Positions 26,678 through 34,546 of a stretch of DNA of 64,000 nt are shown one piece after another. The DNA is taken from the NCBI GenBank assembly GCA_033344775.1, contig JAWPMT010000001.1, positions 806,001-870,000 of the forward strand, given 5' to 3'. How positions within the stretch are numbered: position 1 is the stretch's first letter; each line of letters begins with the position of its first letter. The position numbers and the translations under genes were made by a program. The stretch is from Cytophagales bacterium. Lineage in GTDB: Bacteria > Bacteroidota > Bacteroidia > Cytophagales > Cyclobacteriaceae. The notes under the pieces were generated by a model. It saw only the letters and a program-made list of their open reading frames with translations. It had not been told where the DNA came from and made no database searches.

Positions 26678-27775
26678 CTATACGTCAGATACAGGGTGAG
26701 TAACGTACTTGCCTTTGAACACAATTCTAATGGTTCGCTGTGTCCATTTTTTCAAGAATCCAAAAGAAGCAATAGTGATGAATAAGGTTCCACTTATCGC
26801 GATAAATACCGGGTTAACGGACCAGCTCTGAAAGGTAAAAGTCCCCAATACCACAACCGTTGAAAATGGCAGTGAAATGGCCAGGGTAGACAAGGCAAAA
26901 TTGATATCGAACGTTTGATTCTCACCTTTCTCCAGGGCACTTACAGCGGACATATGAGCAAAGGGCCAGAAGCTACAAGAGCTTTGTGGAAATACCACAA
27001 TCAGCAGCATCGTGGGAAGGCTCAATCCAGTAATTACGAACAATAGCATTGCACTCAAAACCAATAATATTCCGGACCGCAACATCAGGGCTTTGAGGAC
27101 CAATGCCAAATCATTTTTTGTGATCTTGACAGCTAAACCGATAAACAATAAAATCAGCGGCGCCATGATCCCACTCATTCGCAGGATTACTTCTGATACG
27201 GCAATGGGCAGGGATTGTAAGTTGAATCCAAAACCCAACATAACCAGTGCCACAACCATCACCAAATTGATCGGCTCTCCAATCAGTGCGACTAATACTT
27301 GTTTGACACTACTTTTGGAAGAGGTGTCCTGATTAGCCCGATGATACCAATGCATTGCCAACAAGTAAAGCAGGATCAGCACGAAGACTTTATTTCCCAC
27401 ATCTGCCAAAGCGGCAAGGGCAAGGGATTCATCACCCAGGTATTCGGCGATGAATGGAAAACAAGACAGACCCGGTGCAAAAGAGGGCAATAACATCATC
27501 AGGGTTCGATGACGTGCATCTTGTAAACCGGAAAAGAGCGGTTTCCCAACATAGGTGATTGCCAGAAGAATACCATTGATCACCAATGCCATCAACGGAA
27601 AGATGAGCATGTTTTCACTCAACTTCACGTTTAGCAAGGCCACAAAAATGGTTGCCGGCAAGGCCACACTCAGGATCAAAACCTTCAATCCCTTCAATTG
27701 TTCGGAGGAGCTAATTTTACGTTGCAAGGCCAGCCCCAATCCTATCATCAACAGTAAACCTACCGTCTTCTCCAC
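26678..27775 (-). CDS. AEC-family permease (auxin-efflux-carrier type)
   Basis: 365 residues with about ten membrane helices in two repeats. The first half contains ILSVALPATIFVALLNV and the discontinuous-helix region LLPSFAPGLSCFPFIAEYLG typical of AEC/BASS-fold transporters. A charged loop (HRANQDTSSKSSVKQ) divides the repeats. Substrates in the family are small organic anions. The gene starts 30 bases after the stop of the Tat-exported aminotransferase on the same strand, so the two are probably co-transcribed; a link through an amino- or keto-acid substrate is inference. Confidence 0.85.
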   Translation of the reverse strand: MEKTVGLLLMIGLGLALQRKISSSEQLKGLKVLILSVALPATIFVALLNVKLSENMLIFPLMALVINGILLAITYVGKPLFSGLQDARHRTLMMLLPSFAPGLSCFPFIAEYLGDESLALAALADVGNKVFVLILLYLLAMHWYHRANQDTSSKSSVKQVLVALIGEPINLVMVVALVMLGFGFNLQSLPIAVSEVILRMSGIMAPLILLFIGLAVKITKNDLALVLKALMLRSGILLVLSAMLLFVITGLSLPTMLLIVVFPQSSCSFWPFAHMSAVSALEKGENQTFDINFALSTLAISLPFSTVVVLGTFTFQSWSVNPVFIAISGTLFITIASFGFLKKWTQRTIRIVFKGKYVTHPVSDV

Positions 27776-27805
27776 ACGCAGCTTGTTTTATGGTAGTTTA
27801 CTTGA

Positions 27806-28990
27806 TTAGATTAATACTGATCCCAGTGCACTTACAAAAAGCTTCATCTCTTCCATTGTTCCCATGCTCACCCGACACCAGTTCTGATCCACTATATCAA
27901 AGGCACGGACAGCCACCTGTTGTTCTTTCATCTTTTCAAGGAAAGATTTGCCTTCCATCTCGATGGGGAATAGCACGAAACTGGTCACGGAGGGAACATA
28001 TTCGAATCCCTTCTTTTTTAGTTCAGCACAGACGTATTCACGAGCTTCGGTATTCAATTTCCTTGACTTATCCTGAAACGCAGTGTCTCCCAGACTTTCA
28101 ATAGCTGCCATTACCGAAGGATAAGTAATCCCCATACCCGCTCGGGTAATGGCCTGAATCTCTCCCAGTGTATCTTCTAATCCTACGACATAACCGACTC
28201 GTAATCCCGCCATTCCGTGAATTTTCGAGAAGGTTCGCGCAACGATCACATTTTCTCCCTCTGCAACAAGTTTTGCCATGCTTTTTTGTTCTCCTTTTGG
28301 CAAAAACTCGAGATAGGCCTCATCCACAAATACCGGCACTTTTTTTGATACACGTCGACAAAAATCTTCCAGTGCATTTGCATCCGTCAGGGAACCAGTC
28401 GGGTTATTTGGATTACAGACATAGACCAGTTTCGTGTCCTTGTCTATGGCCTTTTCCATTCCCTCAAGGTCATGCGACCAATCTGACTTCAATGGTACAC
28501 CTTTCCAGGTAGCACCTGTGGCCTCTGCCACTCGGATCATTGACATGTATGCAGGATCGGCAGAAACGATGTTTCCTCCTTCCAGAAAGAGCGTAACCCC
28601 CGTCTTTTCCAACAGATCCGAAGATCCAGGGCCCATCATGATGTTCCCGGCAGTCACTCCTTCCTTTTCGGCAAGCATGTCCATCAATTGAAACATCTCC
28701 CGCCATGCATATCTATTTCCTAAAGTCGCTCCTTTTTGGTGTGCTTTTACCGCTTTGGGTGAAGGTCCATAAGGGTTTTCGTTGGCGTTTAGTTTAGCAA
28801 GGATGGCTTTCTTTTCATCAAAAGGATCTGCCAGGTATTCTTTGAAAAACGGACTGTACAAAGCATTCCCTGATGCATCCAGCTTCGGTGCACTTCGCCA
28901 GGATTCCGACATACTCAGGTGTGGAGCAACAGTAAGTCCTCCTACAGTAAGTAAACCTGATTTCAACAAAGCGCGTCTGGATGCATTCAT
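27806..28990 (-). CDS. PLP-dependent aminotransferase of the histidinol-phosphate type, with Tat signal
   Basis: 394 residues. The N-terminus NASRRALLKSGLLTVGGL holds a twin-arginine motif (SRRALLK) followed by a hydrophobic h-region, predicting folded export. The body is a fold-type I aminotransferase: NENPYGPSPKAV, YVCNPNNPTGS, VDEAYLEF, and the PLP-lysine in RTFSKIHGMAGLRVG (about residue 242). It is like HisC in length, but the export signal makes a role in cytoplasmic histidine synthesis unlikely. Stand-alone except for the downstream AEC permease. The substrate may be an exported amino acid or peptidoglycan-derived amine; unproven. Confidence 0.88.
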   Translation of the reverse strand: MNASRRALLKSGLLTVGGLTVAPHLSMSESWRSAPKLDASGNALYSPFFKEYLADPFDEKKAILAKLNANENPYGPSPKAVKAHQKGATLGNRYAWREMFQLMDMLAEKEGVTAGNIMMGPGSSDLLEKTGVTLFLEGGNIVSADPAYMSMIRVAEATGATWKGVPLKSDWSHDLEGMEKAIDKDTKLVYVCNPNNPTGSLTDANALEDFCRRVSKKVPVFVDEAYLEFLPKGEQKSMAKLVAEGENVIVARTFSKIHGMAGLRVGYVVGLEDTLGEIQAITRAGMGITYPSVMAAIESLGDTAFQDKSRKLNTEAREYVCAELKKKGFEYVPSVTSFVLFPIEMEGKSFLEKMKEQQVAVRAFDIVDQNWCRVSMGTMEEMKLFVSALGSVLI

Positions 28991-29382
28991 GATCGGGAAC
29001 GGTTAAAAGTTTAACTAAGTAGTATAATTCGTAGTATCTAACAATAATAGAAGTCGATCCTGGTTTGAAAAAATCAGCAACCTCCCTTACATCTGTACCA
29101 AATCGGACACTACCAGCGTATCCTTTACATGATTTTCATCACCATCACCTTGCTATTGAAAGAATGCCAAGAACTGGCAAAGCTCAATCTCACTTGATGA
29201 GGCTATTGTAAAAATGCACCATTAGGATTTTTATGAACATATTTTCAATATTCACAAAATAAATAGAAAGTATTGCAAAAATTTTAGCATCAAAACACCA
29301 CAAAGTATCATAACTCACCGAAGTAATACCCACTGAATCAATCCAATAATTTCCATTAGATTGGTCATAAAACTCAAAAGCC
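28991..29382. other. AT-rich intergenic region between divergent genes
   Basis: About 390 bases holding the promoters of the minus-strand aminotransferase and the plus-strand serine hydrolase. No exact TAnnTTTG box was found on either strand by eye and no RNA gene or coding frame is convincing. Confidence 0.5.
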
Positions 29383-30486
29383 ATGAAAATGCTATGCTGG
29401 TTTGGAGGCCTCTTTTTTCTTGCAATAACCAGTTGTTCCCAAAGCGGCCCCTCCCACCCAATTCAGTCAACACAACATTTGGAGGCCAGTGTTGACTCCT
29501 TGCTGAATTCATACATCACTTCCGAATCGCCTGGTGCAGCGGTACTGATCGTGCACGAAGGAACACCGCTATTGAAAAAGGGATATGGATTGCGCAACCT
29601 GGAAACCCGACAACCAATCACTCCCGCCACTAATATGCGGATGGCCTCGGTTAGCAAACAGTTCACCGCCCTATGTGCACTCACATTGGTCGAAAAAGGT
29701 TTGATCAGCCTGGATGATCCAGTCACTAACTATTTACCCTATCCGGTATTTAAAGGCATTTCTATTGAACAATTGATGAAACACTCATCGGGACTACCTG
29801 ACTATTATGGACATTTCGATAAAAATTGGCCACGTGAGAAAGTGGTAGAAAATGCAGATGTCCTGGATTGGCTGAAGACCAACCCCGAAGCGGAATTTGA
29901 ACCAGGAACGAAATGGGAATATTCCAATACCGCGTATTTGATGTTGGCAGTTATCGTTGAAAAAGTCAGTGGCACGGAGTTTTCGCAATATGCAAAGACT
30001 CAGGTTTTCGAACGTTTAGGCATGAACCGCACGATGTATTATAACCTGGCCAGGCCCGTCGATATTCCTGAAAGATCCATGTGCCATGGTCGTACCAACG
30101 GTGTTTATCAAGGGGAAGATGGCTTTTTCATGAATGGTGTTATGGGTGACGGGGCAGTTTACACCAATCTCGAAGATTATCTCCGATACGATCAGGTGCT
30201 TCGAAAGGATAGCATCCTGTCAAAGCAGGTCTATGATTTGATTTGGAAGCCAGGAGATGTAGCTGTCAGTGATGATGTGAATTATGCTAGCGGGTGGTTT
30301 GTCGACACGAAAATGGAGGAATCGTCCCATTCAGGCGGTTGGGTCGGCACGAGCACTTACGTCTATCGTGGGTTAAAAAATGGAATTACGGTGGCGGTAT
30401 TTTGCAATGCTACGAACTTGTTAGACCCGGGCAAACTAGCCAAACAGATCCGTCAGATGACTGAATGTTATTTGGCAGAACAGTAA
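29383..30486 (+). CDS. Serine hydrolase, beta-lactamase class C / PBP4-like lipoprotein
   Basis: 367 residues. Lipoprotein signal with lipobox ITSC (cysteine at residue 18). The catalytic S-x-x-K lies in MASVSKQFTA (about 87-96), the tyrosine motif as YSN in WEYSNTAYL, and the third motif as HSGG in SSHSGGWVG (His replacing Lys of KTG, as in many class C-like esterases and peptidases). Expected to hydrolyse an ester, D-amino peptide or lactam in the periplasm; these proteins are rarely true beta-lactamases. Monocistronic, divergent from the aminotransferase. Confidence 0.9.
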   Translation: MKMLCWFGGLFFLAITSCSQSGPSHPIQSTQHLEASVDSLLNSYITSESPGAAVLIVHEGTPLLKKGYGLRNLETRQPITPATNMRMASVSKQFTALCALTLVEKGLISLDDPVTNYLPYPVFKGISIEQLMKHSSGLPDYYGHFDKNWPREKVVENADVLDWLKTNPEAEFEPGTKWEYSNTAYLMLAVIVEKVSGTEFSQYAKTQVFERLGMNRTMYYNLARPVDIPERSMCHGRTNGVYQGEDGFFMNGVMGDGAVYTNLEDYLRYDQVLRKDSILSKQVYDLIWKPGDVAVSDDVNYASGWFVDTKMEESSHSGGWVGTSTYVYRGLKNGITVAVFCNATNLLDPGKLAKQIRQMTECYLAEQ

Positions 30487-30620
30487 TCTAAAATGCTAAA
30501 TGACCATTTAAAAAGTGTCTAAATCTGAAGTAGGATTAGTATTGAAAAAGTACTAGTTTGAAGCTTTATGGGCCACGCTCTTACCCAGCTAGCCAATTTT
30601 TTACCGATAATTTTTTACTT

Positions 30621-30992
30621 ATGAAACTAGGAGCATTCTCCATCAGCCTGACGGTCAAAGACCTTTCCGTATCACAAGCTTTTTACGAGAAATTAGGTTT
30701 TACCGTATTTGCGGGAAAACTGGAACGTAATTATCTGATCATGAAAAACGGCAATGCACTTGTCGGGCTTTTCCATGGCATGTTTGACAAGAATATTCTC
30801 ACTTTTAATCCCGGTTGGGATGAAAATGCCAACATTCTCGCGGAATTCGATGACGTTCGCAAGATTCAATCACACCTCAAGGACAATGGCATAGACCTGA
30901 CCAAAAATGCCGATGAGAACTCCTCAGGCCCGGAAAGTATCATGCTTGTTGACCCTGATGGCAACCCTATTCTGATCGATCAGCACGTATGA
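30621..30992 (+). CDS. VOC-family (glyoxalase/bleomycin-resistance fold) protein
   Basis: 123 residues from the ATG at 30621 (MKLGAFSISLTVKDLSVSQA). The frame extends upstream to 30558 but those residues are not family-like. Classic beta-alpha-beta-beta-beta layout with AFYEKLGF and a final strand IMLVDPDGNPILI. Only part of the usual metal-ligand set (H/E) is obvious, so activity is unsure; the closest named group is glyoxalase/dioxygenase superfamily proteins of unknown substrate. The stop overlaps the start of the next gene by 4 bases. Confidence 0.85.
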   Translation: MKLGAFSISLTVKDLSVSQAFYEKLGFTVFAGKLERNYLIMKNGNALVGLFHGMFDKNILTFNPGWDENANILAEFDDVRKIQSHLKDNGIDLTKNADENSSGPESIMLVDPDGNPILIDQHV

Positions 30993-31297
30993 AAATGTAC
31001 ATCCTGCTCAAGGATTCGGTTCCTGATGAATTCGCGCCAGTGATCGCTGCTCATGCATCACTGGCCTGTTACAAGCAATATGAATCCGACCCAGACATGC
31101 AGACCTGGATCAATAGCGTGTTTAAAAAAGTAGTTTGCCGGGTCAACGACAAAGAATTCATCAAAGCAAATGAGACTGACAGGTCCACCCTGCTTACGGA
31201 ATCCGCACTTGAAAATCAGGAGGTAGCACTGGCATTTTGCCCTCGAAAGGAGTACCCACAAGCATTCAAGTTTTTCAGGAAGTGGAGGCCTCAATAG
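30989..31297 (+). CDS. Small PTH2-like protein
   Basis: 102 residues. It begins KMYILLKDSVPDEFAPVIAAHASLACY, which has the shape of the peptidyl-tRNA hydrolase 2 fold (first strand, then a helix carrying H-A-S). The catalytic lysine and aspartate of true PTH2 cannot be placed with confidence, so an enzymatic role is doubtful. Translationally coupled to the VOC gene (ATGA overlap). Followed by an inverted repeat that can terminate both this gene and the convergent SCO gene. Confidence 0.65.
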   Translation: MKMYILLKDSVPDEFAPVIAAHASLACYKQYESDPDMQTWINSVFKKVVCRVNDKEFIKANETDRSTLLTESALENQEVALAFCPRKEYPQAFKFFRKWRPQ

Positions 31298-31338
31298 ATG
31301 TCTACGTTGAATGACGCACTATATATAGTAAGCATGTA

Positions 31339-31368
31339 AAAGCCCGCCTTACTTATCAGGCAGGCTTT
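31339..31368. terminator. Bidirectional terminator hairpin
   Basis: AAAGCCCGCCT (31339-31349) and AGGCAGGCTTT (31358-31368) pair with one mismatch across an 8-base loop, between the convergent PTH2-like and SCO genes. Confidence 0.8.
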
Positions 31369-31379
31369 AATGCTAGTAA

Positions 31380-32042
31380 TTACGGCTTCAAAAGCGTCTT
31401 CACATCTGCGATCAATTGACGGACTGACGTTTTGTTCAAACCATTGTAAATACCTCGTATTCTGCGGTTTTGATCGATCAGGACAAAATTTTCCGTATGG
31501 ATAAAGTCCTCAGGGTCTTTCTCTAATCCCAGGTCTTCTTCGATAAAATATTGGTTACGTCCCAGGTCATAGATTACAGACCGGTCGCCCGTCAACAAAT
31601 GCCACTTTTCACTTTGTATACCTTTCAATTCCGCATATTCCTTAAGCACCGGAATACTGTCGTATTTAGGAGTAACAGAATGTGAAAGGATCATCACTTC
31701 TTCAGTATTCAAAAACGCCTCCTGTACGAGCATCATGTTACTGGTCATTTTAGGGCAGATTCCCGGACATGATGTAAAGAAAAAATCAACGATCGTTACC
31801 CGATCAACCAGGTGTCGTTCCGTGATCCGTTCACCTTCCTGATTGACTAATTCAAAGGCAGGTATGCGATGAAAGTCATCAGAAACATCCTCCTCACTGA
31901 CCCAATTCGGCGTAAAAGTAGCTTCCTCATAAAAAGGGAGCTCTGGCACACGGCTTTTGCTTTCTTCCACCGGATGACATGCAGCCAACACAACGATGAC
32001 CGCTCCTACCAAAAAACTATTGATTAAAGACGACTTGTTCAT
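31380..32042 (-). CDS. SCO1/SenC-family copper/redox lipoprotein
   Basis: 220 residues. Lipobox LAAC (cysteine near 22) anchors it in the envelope. The thioredoxin-like SCO domain has the metal-binding CxxxC in SCPGICPKMTSN and the distal histidine in HTENFVLID, the three ligands used by SCO proteins to deliver copper to the CuA site of cytochrome oxidase or to act as thiol reductases. It overlaps the 3' end of the YwqK gene by 26 bases and is the last gene of an operon with YwqK-like and YHYH lipoproteins, an association that may point to copper or redox handling at the outer surface. Confidence 0.92.
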   Translation of the reverse strand: MNKSSLINSFLVGAVIVVLAACHPVEESKSRVPELPFYEEATFTPNWVSEEDVSDDFHRIPAFELVNQEGERITERHLVDRVTIVDFFFTSCPGICPKMTSNMMLVQEAFLNTEEVMILSHSVTPKYDSIPVLKEYAELKGIQSEKWHLLTGDRSVIYDLGRNQYFIEEDLGLEKDPEDFIHTENFVLIDQNRRIRGIYNGLNKTSVRQLIADVKTLLKP

Positions 32043-32637
32043 TATCTAATTCGTAACATAGGTTGGCCCTTTTAATTCCGAATACACGACCATTGCGAGC
32101 TTCATAATTGGCGTATAAAGCACCATTTTTTCTAAATGCCTGCTGCAATCCGACTTCTTGACCGGATTCCAGGTTCAGACGCTTATGCAACTCGCCAGTT
32201 GTGTACCATTTCATTTGTTCTCCATGAGGTCTACCCCCATTATATTGTAATAAAGCCACCAGCTGATAACCACTTTCCATCGACCATCTTTTTACAGTGC
32301 CATGAAGTTTATTGGCCAGATAAGTTTCCGCAAATCGCAGGCGACCGTCAGGAAAGTAAGTCAATTGAACACCTTCCATTTTTCCGTCCACAAAGCCTGT
32401 ACTTCTAAACACCTTCCCAGCAACATCGTATTGCTTCACGTACCCGGAAATCAAGCTTGAGTCGTTTTTTAAGAACCATGTATTGTTGCTCCTGTCCAGG
32501 AATACCTCTGTTTCAGACCAGGCGATATTAGGTACTTCCTTTACCTCAGGCACCTCGATTACCACCATGACTGATGGCGATTCCTGCCGGCAACCATAAA
32601 AAGCAAGCGAGATTAAAAGAGCAGTTATCAGCTTCAT
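32017..32637 (-). CDS. YwqK-family (MORN-like repeat) lipoprotein
   Basis: 206 residues. Lipoprotein signal with FYGC (cysteine near residue 16). The body holds repeats of the MORN/YwqK type: FVDGKMEGVQLTYFPDGRLR, LANKLHGTVKRWSMESGY, YNGGRPHGEQMKWYTTGELH. Databases often call these antitoxin components, but in Bacteroidota such lipoproteins have no proven toxin partner and none is visible here. It starts 3 bases before the stop of the YHYH gene and overlaps the SCO gene, in the middle of a three-gene operon. Confidence 0.85.
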   Translation of the reverse strand: MKLITALLISLAFYGCRQESPSVMVVIEVPEVKEVPNIAWSETEVFLDRSNNTWFLKNDSSLISGYVKQYDVAGKVFRSTGFVDGKMEGVQLTYFPDGRLRFAETYLANKLHGTVKRWSMESGYQLVALLQYNGGRPHGEQMKWYTTGELHKRLNLESGQEVGLQQAFRKNGALYANYEARNGRVFGIKRANLCYELDNEQVVFNQ

Positions 32638-32640
32638 TGA

Positions 32641-33432
32641 TTACTGAATAGAATTGGGAGTACCCTGAAGATCCACACCAAACAATAAATAGTATTGGTT
32701 TAAATAGATCTCATTGATGATATGGTAATGATAAAAGGCTTCATCACCATGCTGTGTAAGAGAAAAGTGACCACCAGACTCATCAAAGTCGGTAGGGTAA
32801 TCTCCTGTTGCATTGCATTTTCTACCATAAATCAGGAATCCATCTGCCATGATTCCCAGCAAGCGATCATCATCAATTGGTAGTGGAGAAGTCTCTCCTA
32901 CATCCCTCGCTTCAACATGATAATGATATCCTTGAGGGCCATTATGTCCTCCTGCCCAGTCAAAACCTGACGCTGTTCCTTCTGTAACATCCGTAGGGCC
33001 TTCAGATTGATTATAGATGGGCACACCTGATACTGAAATGCCAATTGCACCTAAACCTGTTGCAGAGCTTGATGCGGCTAATGCTGGTGCTGCAGGTACG
33101 GTCAACGTGTAATTTCCTTCTTGAATAAGACCAGGAGAGATATTCTCTTCCACCGCGATAATCGGATCAATATAAAGGTCTTGATTGGTATTCCAATACG
33201 GGGAAGTGTGGTTAGGCAACGCGGTGGTCATGATGGTTACTTCATCTTCGTCATAGGCGATGGTAACAGAACTGGAATTAAATTCATCAAAAGCTGATGT
33301 TGGCGTACTTACCGCATCTGTGGCGTTTCCATTATCATCATCATCGATCACATTTGTACCATCATCTGAACTACTGCATGAAAGCAGTACTAAACAAAAA
33401 GCAAAGGTAAAAAAATTGAAAGTGGTCTTCAT
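32641..33432 (-). CDS. YHYH-domain lipoprotein
   Basis: 263 residues from the ATG at 33432 (MKTTFNFFTFAFCLVLLSCS). The longer frame to 33537 would place 35 residues before this clear lipoprotein signal. Lipobox LLSC. After an Asp/Asn-rich linker (TNVIDDDDNGNATD) comes the YHYH domain with the name motif in GYHYHVE and later HYHI, His-rich sites that look suited to metal binding. Proteins of this family have no established activity. First gene of the YHYH-YwqK-SCO operon, supporting a metal (copper) link by association. Repeat-element copy 1 lies just upstream. Confidence 0.88.
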   Translation of the reverse strand: MKTTFNFFTFAFCLVLLSCSSSDDGTNVIDDDDNGNATDAVSTPTSAFDEFNSSSVTIAYDEDEVTIMTTALPNHTSPYWNTNQDLYIDPIIAVEENISPGLIQEGNYTLTVPAAPALAASSSATGLGAIGISVSGVPIYNQSEGPTDVTEGTASGFDWAGGHNGPQGYHYHVEARDVGETSPLPIDDDRLLGIMADGFLIYGRKCNATGDYPTDFDESGGHFSLTQHGDEAFYHYHIINEIYLNQYYLLFGVDLQGTPNSIQ

Positions 33433-33502
33433 TTTGTATTGATTTTGGAGCAATACGAGACCATGCGAAGAAATGGTTGCCAGGTACGAAAAAAAACAAA
33501 AC

Positions 33503-33688
33503 AAAAAAGCACCTCCTGGGAAGAGATGCTTTTTCAAAAACCTAACCTAAACCAAATGAAGAACTACGATCCTGACTAAAACGGCAGGATCTGAATTCCT
33601 ATCGTGTAGTTATTAAAACGCCAGACACTCGCTAAGGATGTTTGAATCCGATCATTGGCTGGGATCTCTCGATGATTGGAGGAAATTT
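33503..33688 (-). repeat. Dispersed RNA-like element, copy 1
   Basis: Hairpin 1 at 33504-33534 (arms AAAAAGCACCTC and GAGATGCTTTTT, 7-base loop), then the invariant linker AACCTAACCTAAACCAAATG, then hairpin 2 (GATCCTG 33568-33574 with CAGGATC 33585-33591), then a 100-base tail shared with copy 2. On the minus strand the arm change gives a U-G wobble and is followed by a T-rich tail (TTTTTTGTTTTG), so I read it as a small RNA ending at hairpin 1. It lies upstream of the YHYH gene. Confidence 0.75.
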
Positions 33689-33819
33689 GCTGTTGGGTAA
33701 ACGATTGTAACTGGCCTGCTCAAAATTGTAATCAGGCGAGCCAATATTTCTCCTTATAATTTTCAACGAAGAACTTGATCGCATTTTCCTTGCTCTCCTG
33801 AATAGGCTGGGATGTAGGT

Positions 33820-34245
33820 GTGATTTCAGGGTGGAATTCTCGTAGGTTGCCATCACTCCAAAGCACCGACGACAATAAGCAGTTGGTTCAAAACCTGGTA
33901 AGTGATGTGCTATTTGGTGAAAATCCAGCCAACATCACGAATTACATCAGTCAGGAACAGTACCATCAACACAACCCGCAAATTCGGGATGGCCTGGATG
34001 GTGTTCAAGAGGCATTCCAATACCTGATTGCCAATAATGACATGTTCCGCTACACCAAAACTCACAAGATCATCGGTGAAGGAAATTTTGTACTGACCAT
34101 CAATGAAGGCATCTGGCATGAAAAAGGTCATGTATTTTACGACCTGTTCAGGGTTGAAAACAACAAGGTATTTGAGCATTGGGACGTGATTCAGGAAATA
34201 CCCACTGAAAATCTAGCCAATAAAAATGGCATGTTTGGGTTCTGA
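33820..34245 (+). CDS. SnoaL/NTF2-like domain protein, probably 5'-truncated
   Basis: About 141 residues. From NKQLVQNLVSDVLFG onward it is a good SnoaL-like polyketide-cyclase / nuclear-transport-factor-2 type domain (YHQHNPQIRDGLDG, VFYDLFRVENNKVFEHWDVIQEIP, ending NGMF). In related proteins this domain follows a start with signal peptide or a first SnoaL repeat. Here the frame opens directly after TAG 33817-33819 with only GTG 33820 or TTG 33847 as start, and the first dozen residues look unrelated. It sits between repeat-element copies 1 and 2, so I suspect a gene whose 5' part was lost. Product, if made, would be cytoplasmic. Confidence 0.6.
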   Translation: MISGWNSRRLPSLQSTDDNKQLVQNLVSDVLFGENPANITNYISQEQYHQHNPQIRDGLDGVQEAFQYLIANNDMFRYTKTHKIIGEGNFVLTINEGIWHEKGHVFYDLFRVENNKVFEHWDVIQEIPTENLANKNGMFGF

Positions 34246-34302
34246 AGTTATCCATTTCCATTCGAGCTGGCAGCTACTGACCTGCCCAAAATCACATAAA
34301 AC

Positions 34303-34488
34303 AAAAAAGCATCTCCTGGGAAGAGATGCTTTTTCAAAAACCTAACCTAAACCAAATGAAGAACTTTGAACCGGATCTCAGTCCGTGTTCTGAATTCTTA
34401 TCGTGTAGTTAATAGAACGCCAGACGCATGCGAAAGATGTTTGAATCCGACCATTGAACAGGATCTCCCGATGATTGGAAGGAAATTA
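34303..34488 (-). repeat. Dispersed RNA-like element, copy 2
   Basis: Hairpin 1 at 34304-34334 with a perfect 12-bp stem, the same linker, and hairpin 2 formed by GAACCGGA (34368-34375) with TCCG and GTTC (34382-34390, one bulge). The tail is about 85% identical to copy 1 over roughly 100 bases, including ATGTTTGAATCCGA. It lies about 60 bases upstream of the lycopene cyclase start, in the opposite direction if the minus-strand reading is right. Confidence 0.75.
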
Positions 34489-34546
34489 TGGTTAATTTGA
34501 ACACCTAAGGCAGCAACGCGTTACTGTTACATCTACCCTACACAAA

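Noticed and set aside
32017-32637. YwqK-like gene as half of a toxin-antitoxin system
   Set aside because: It has a lipoprotein signal and sits in a SCO/YHYH operon; no toxin gene is nearby.
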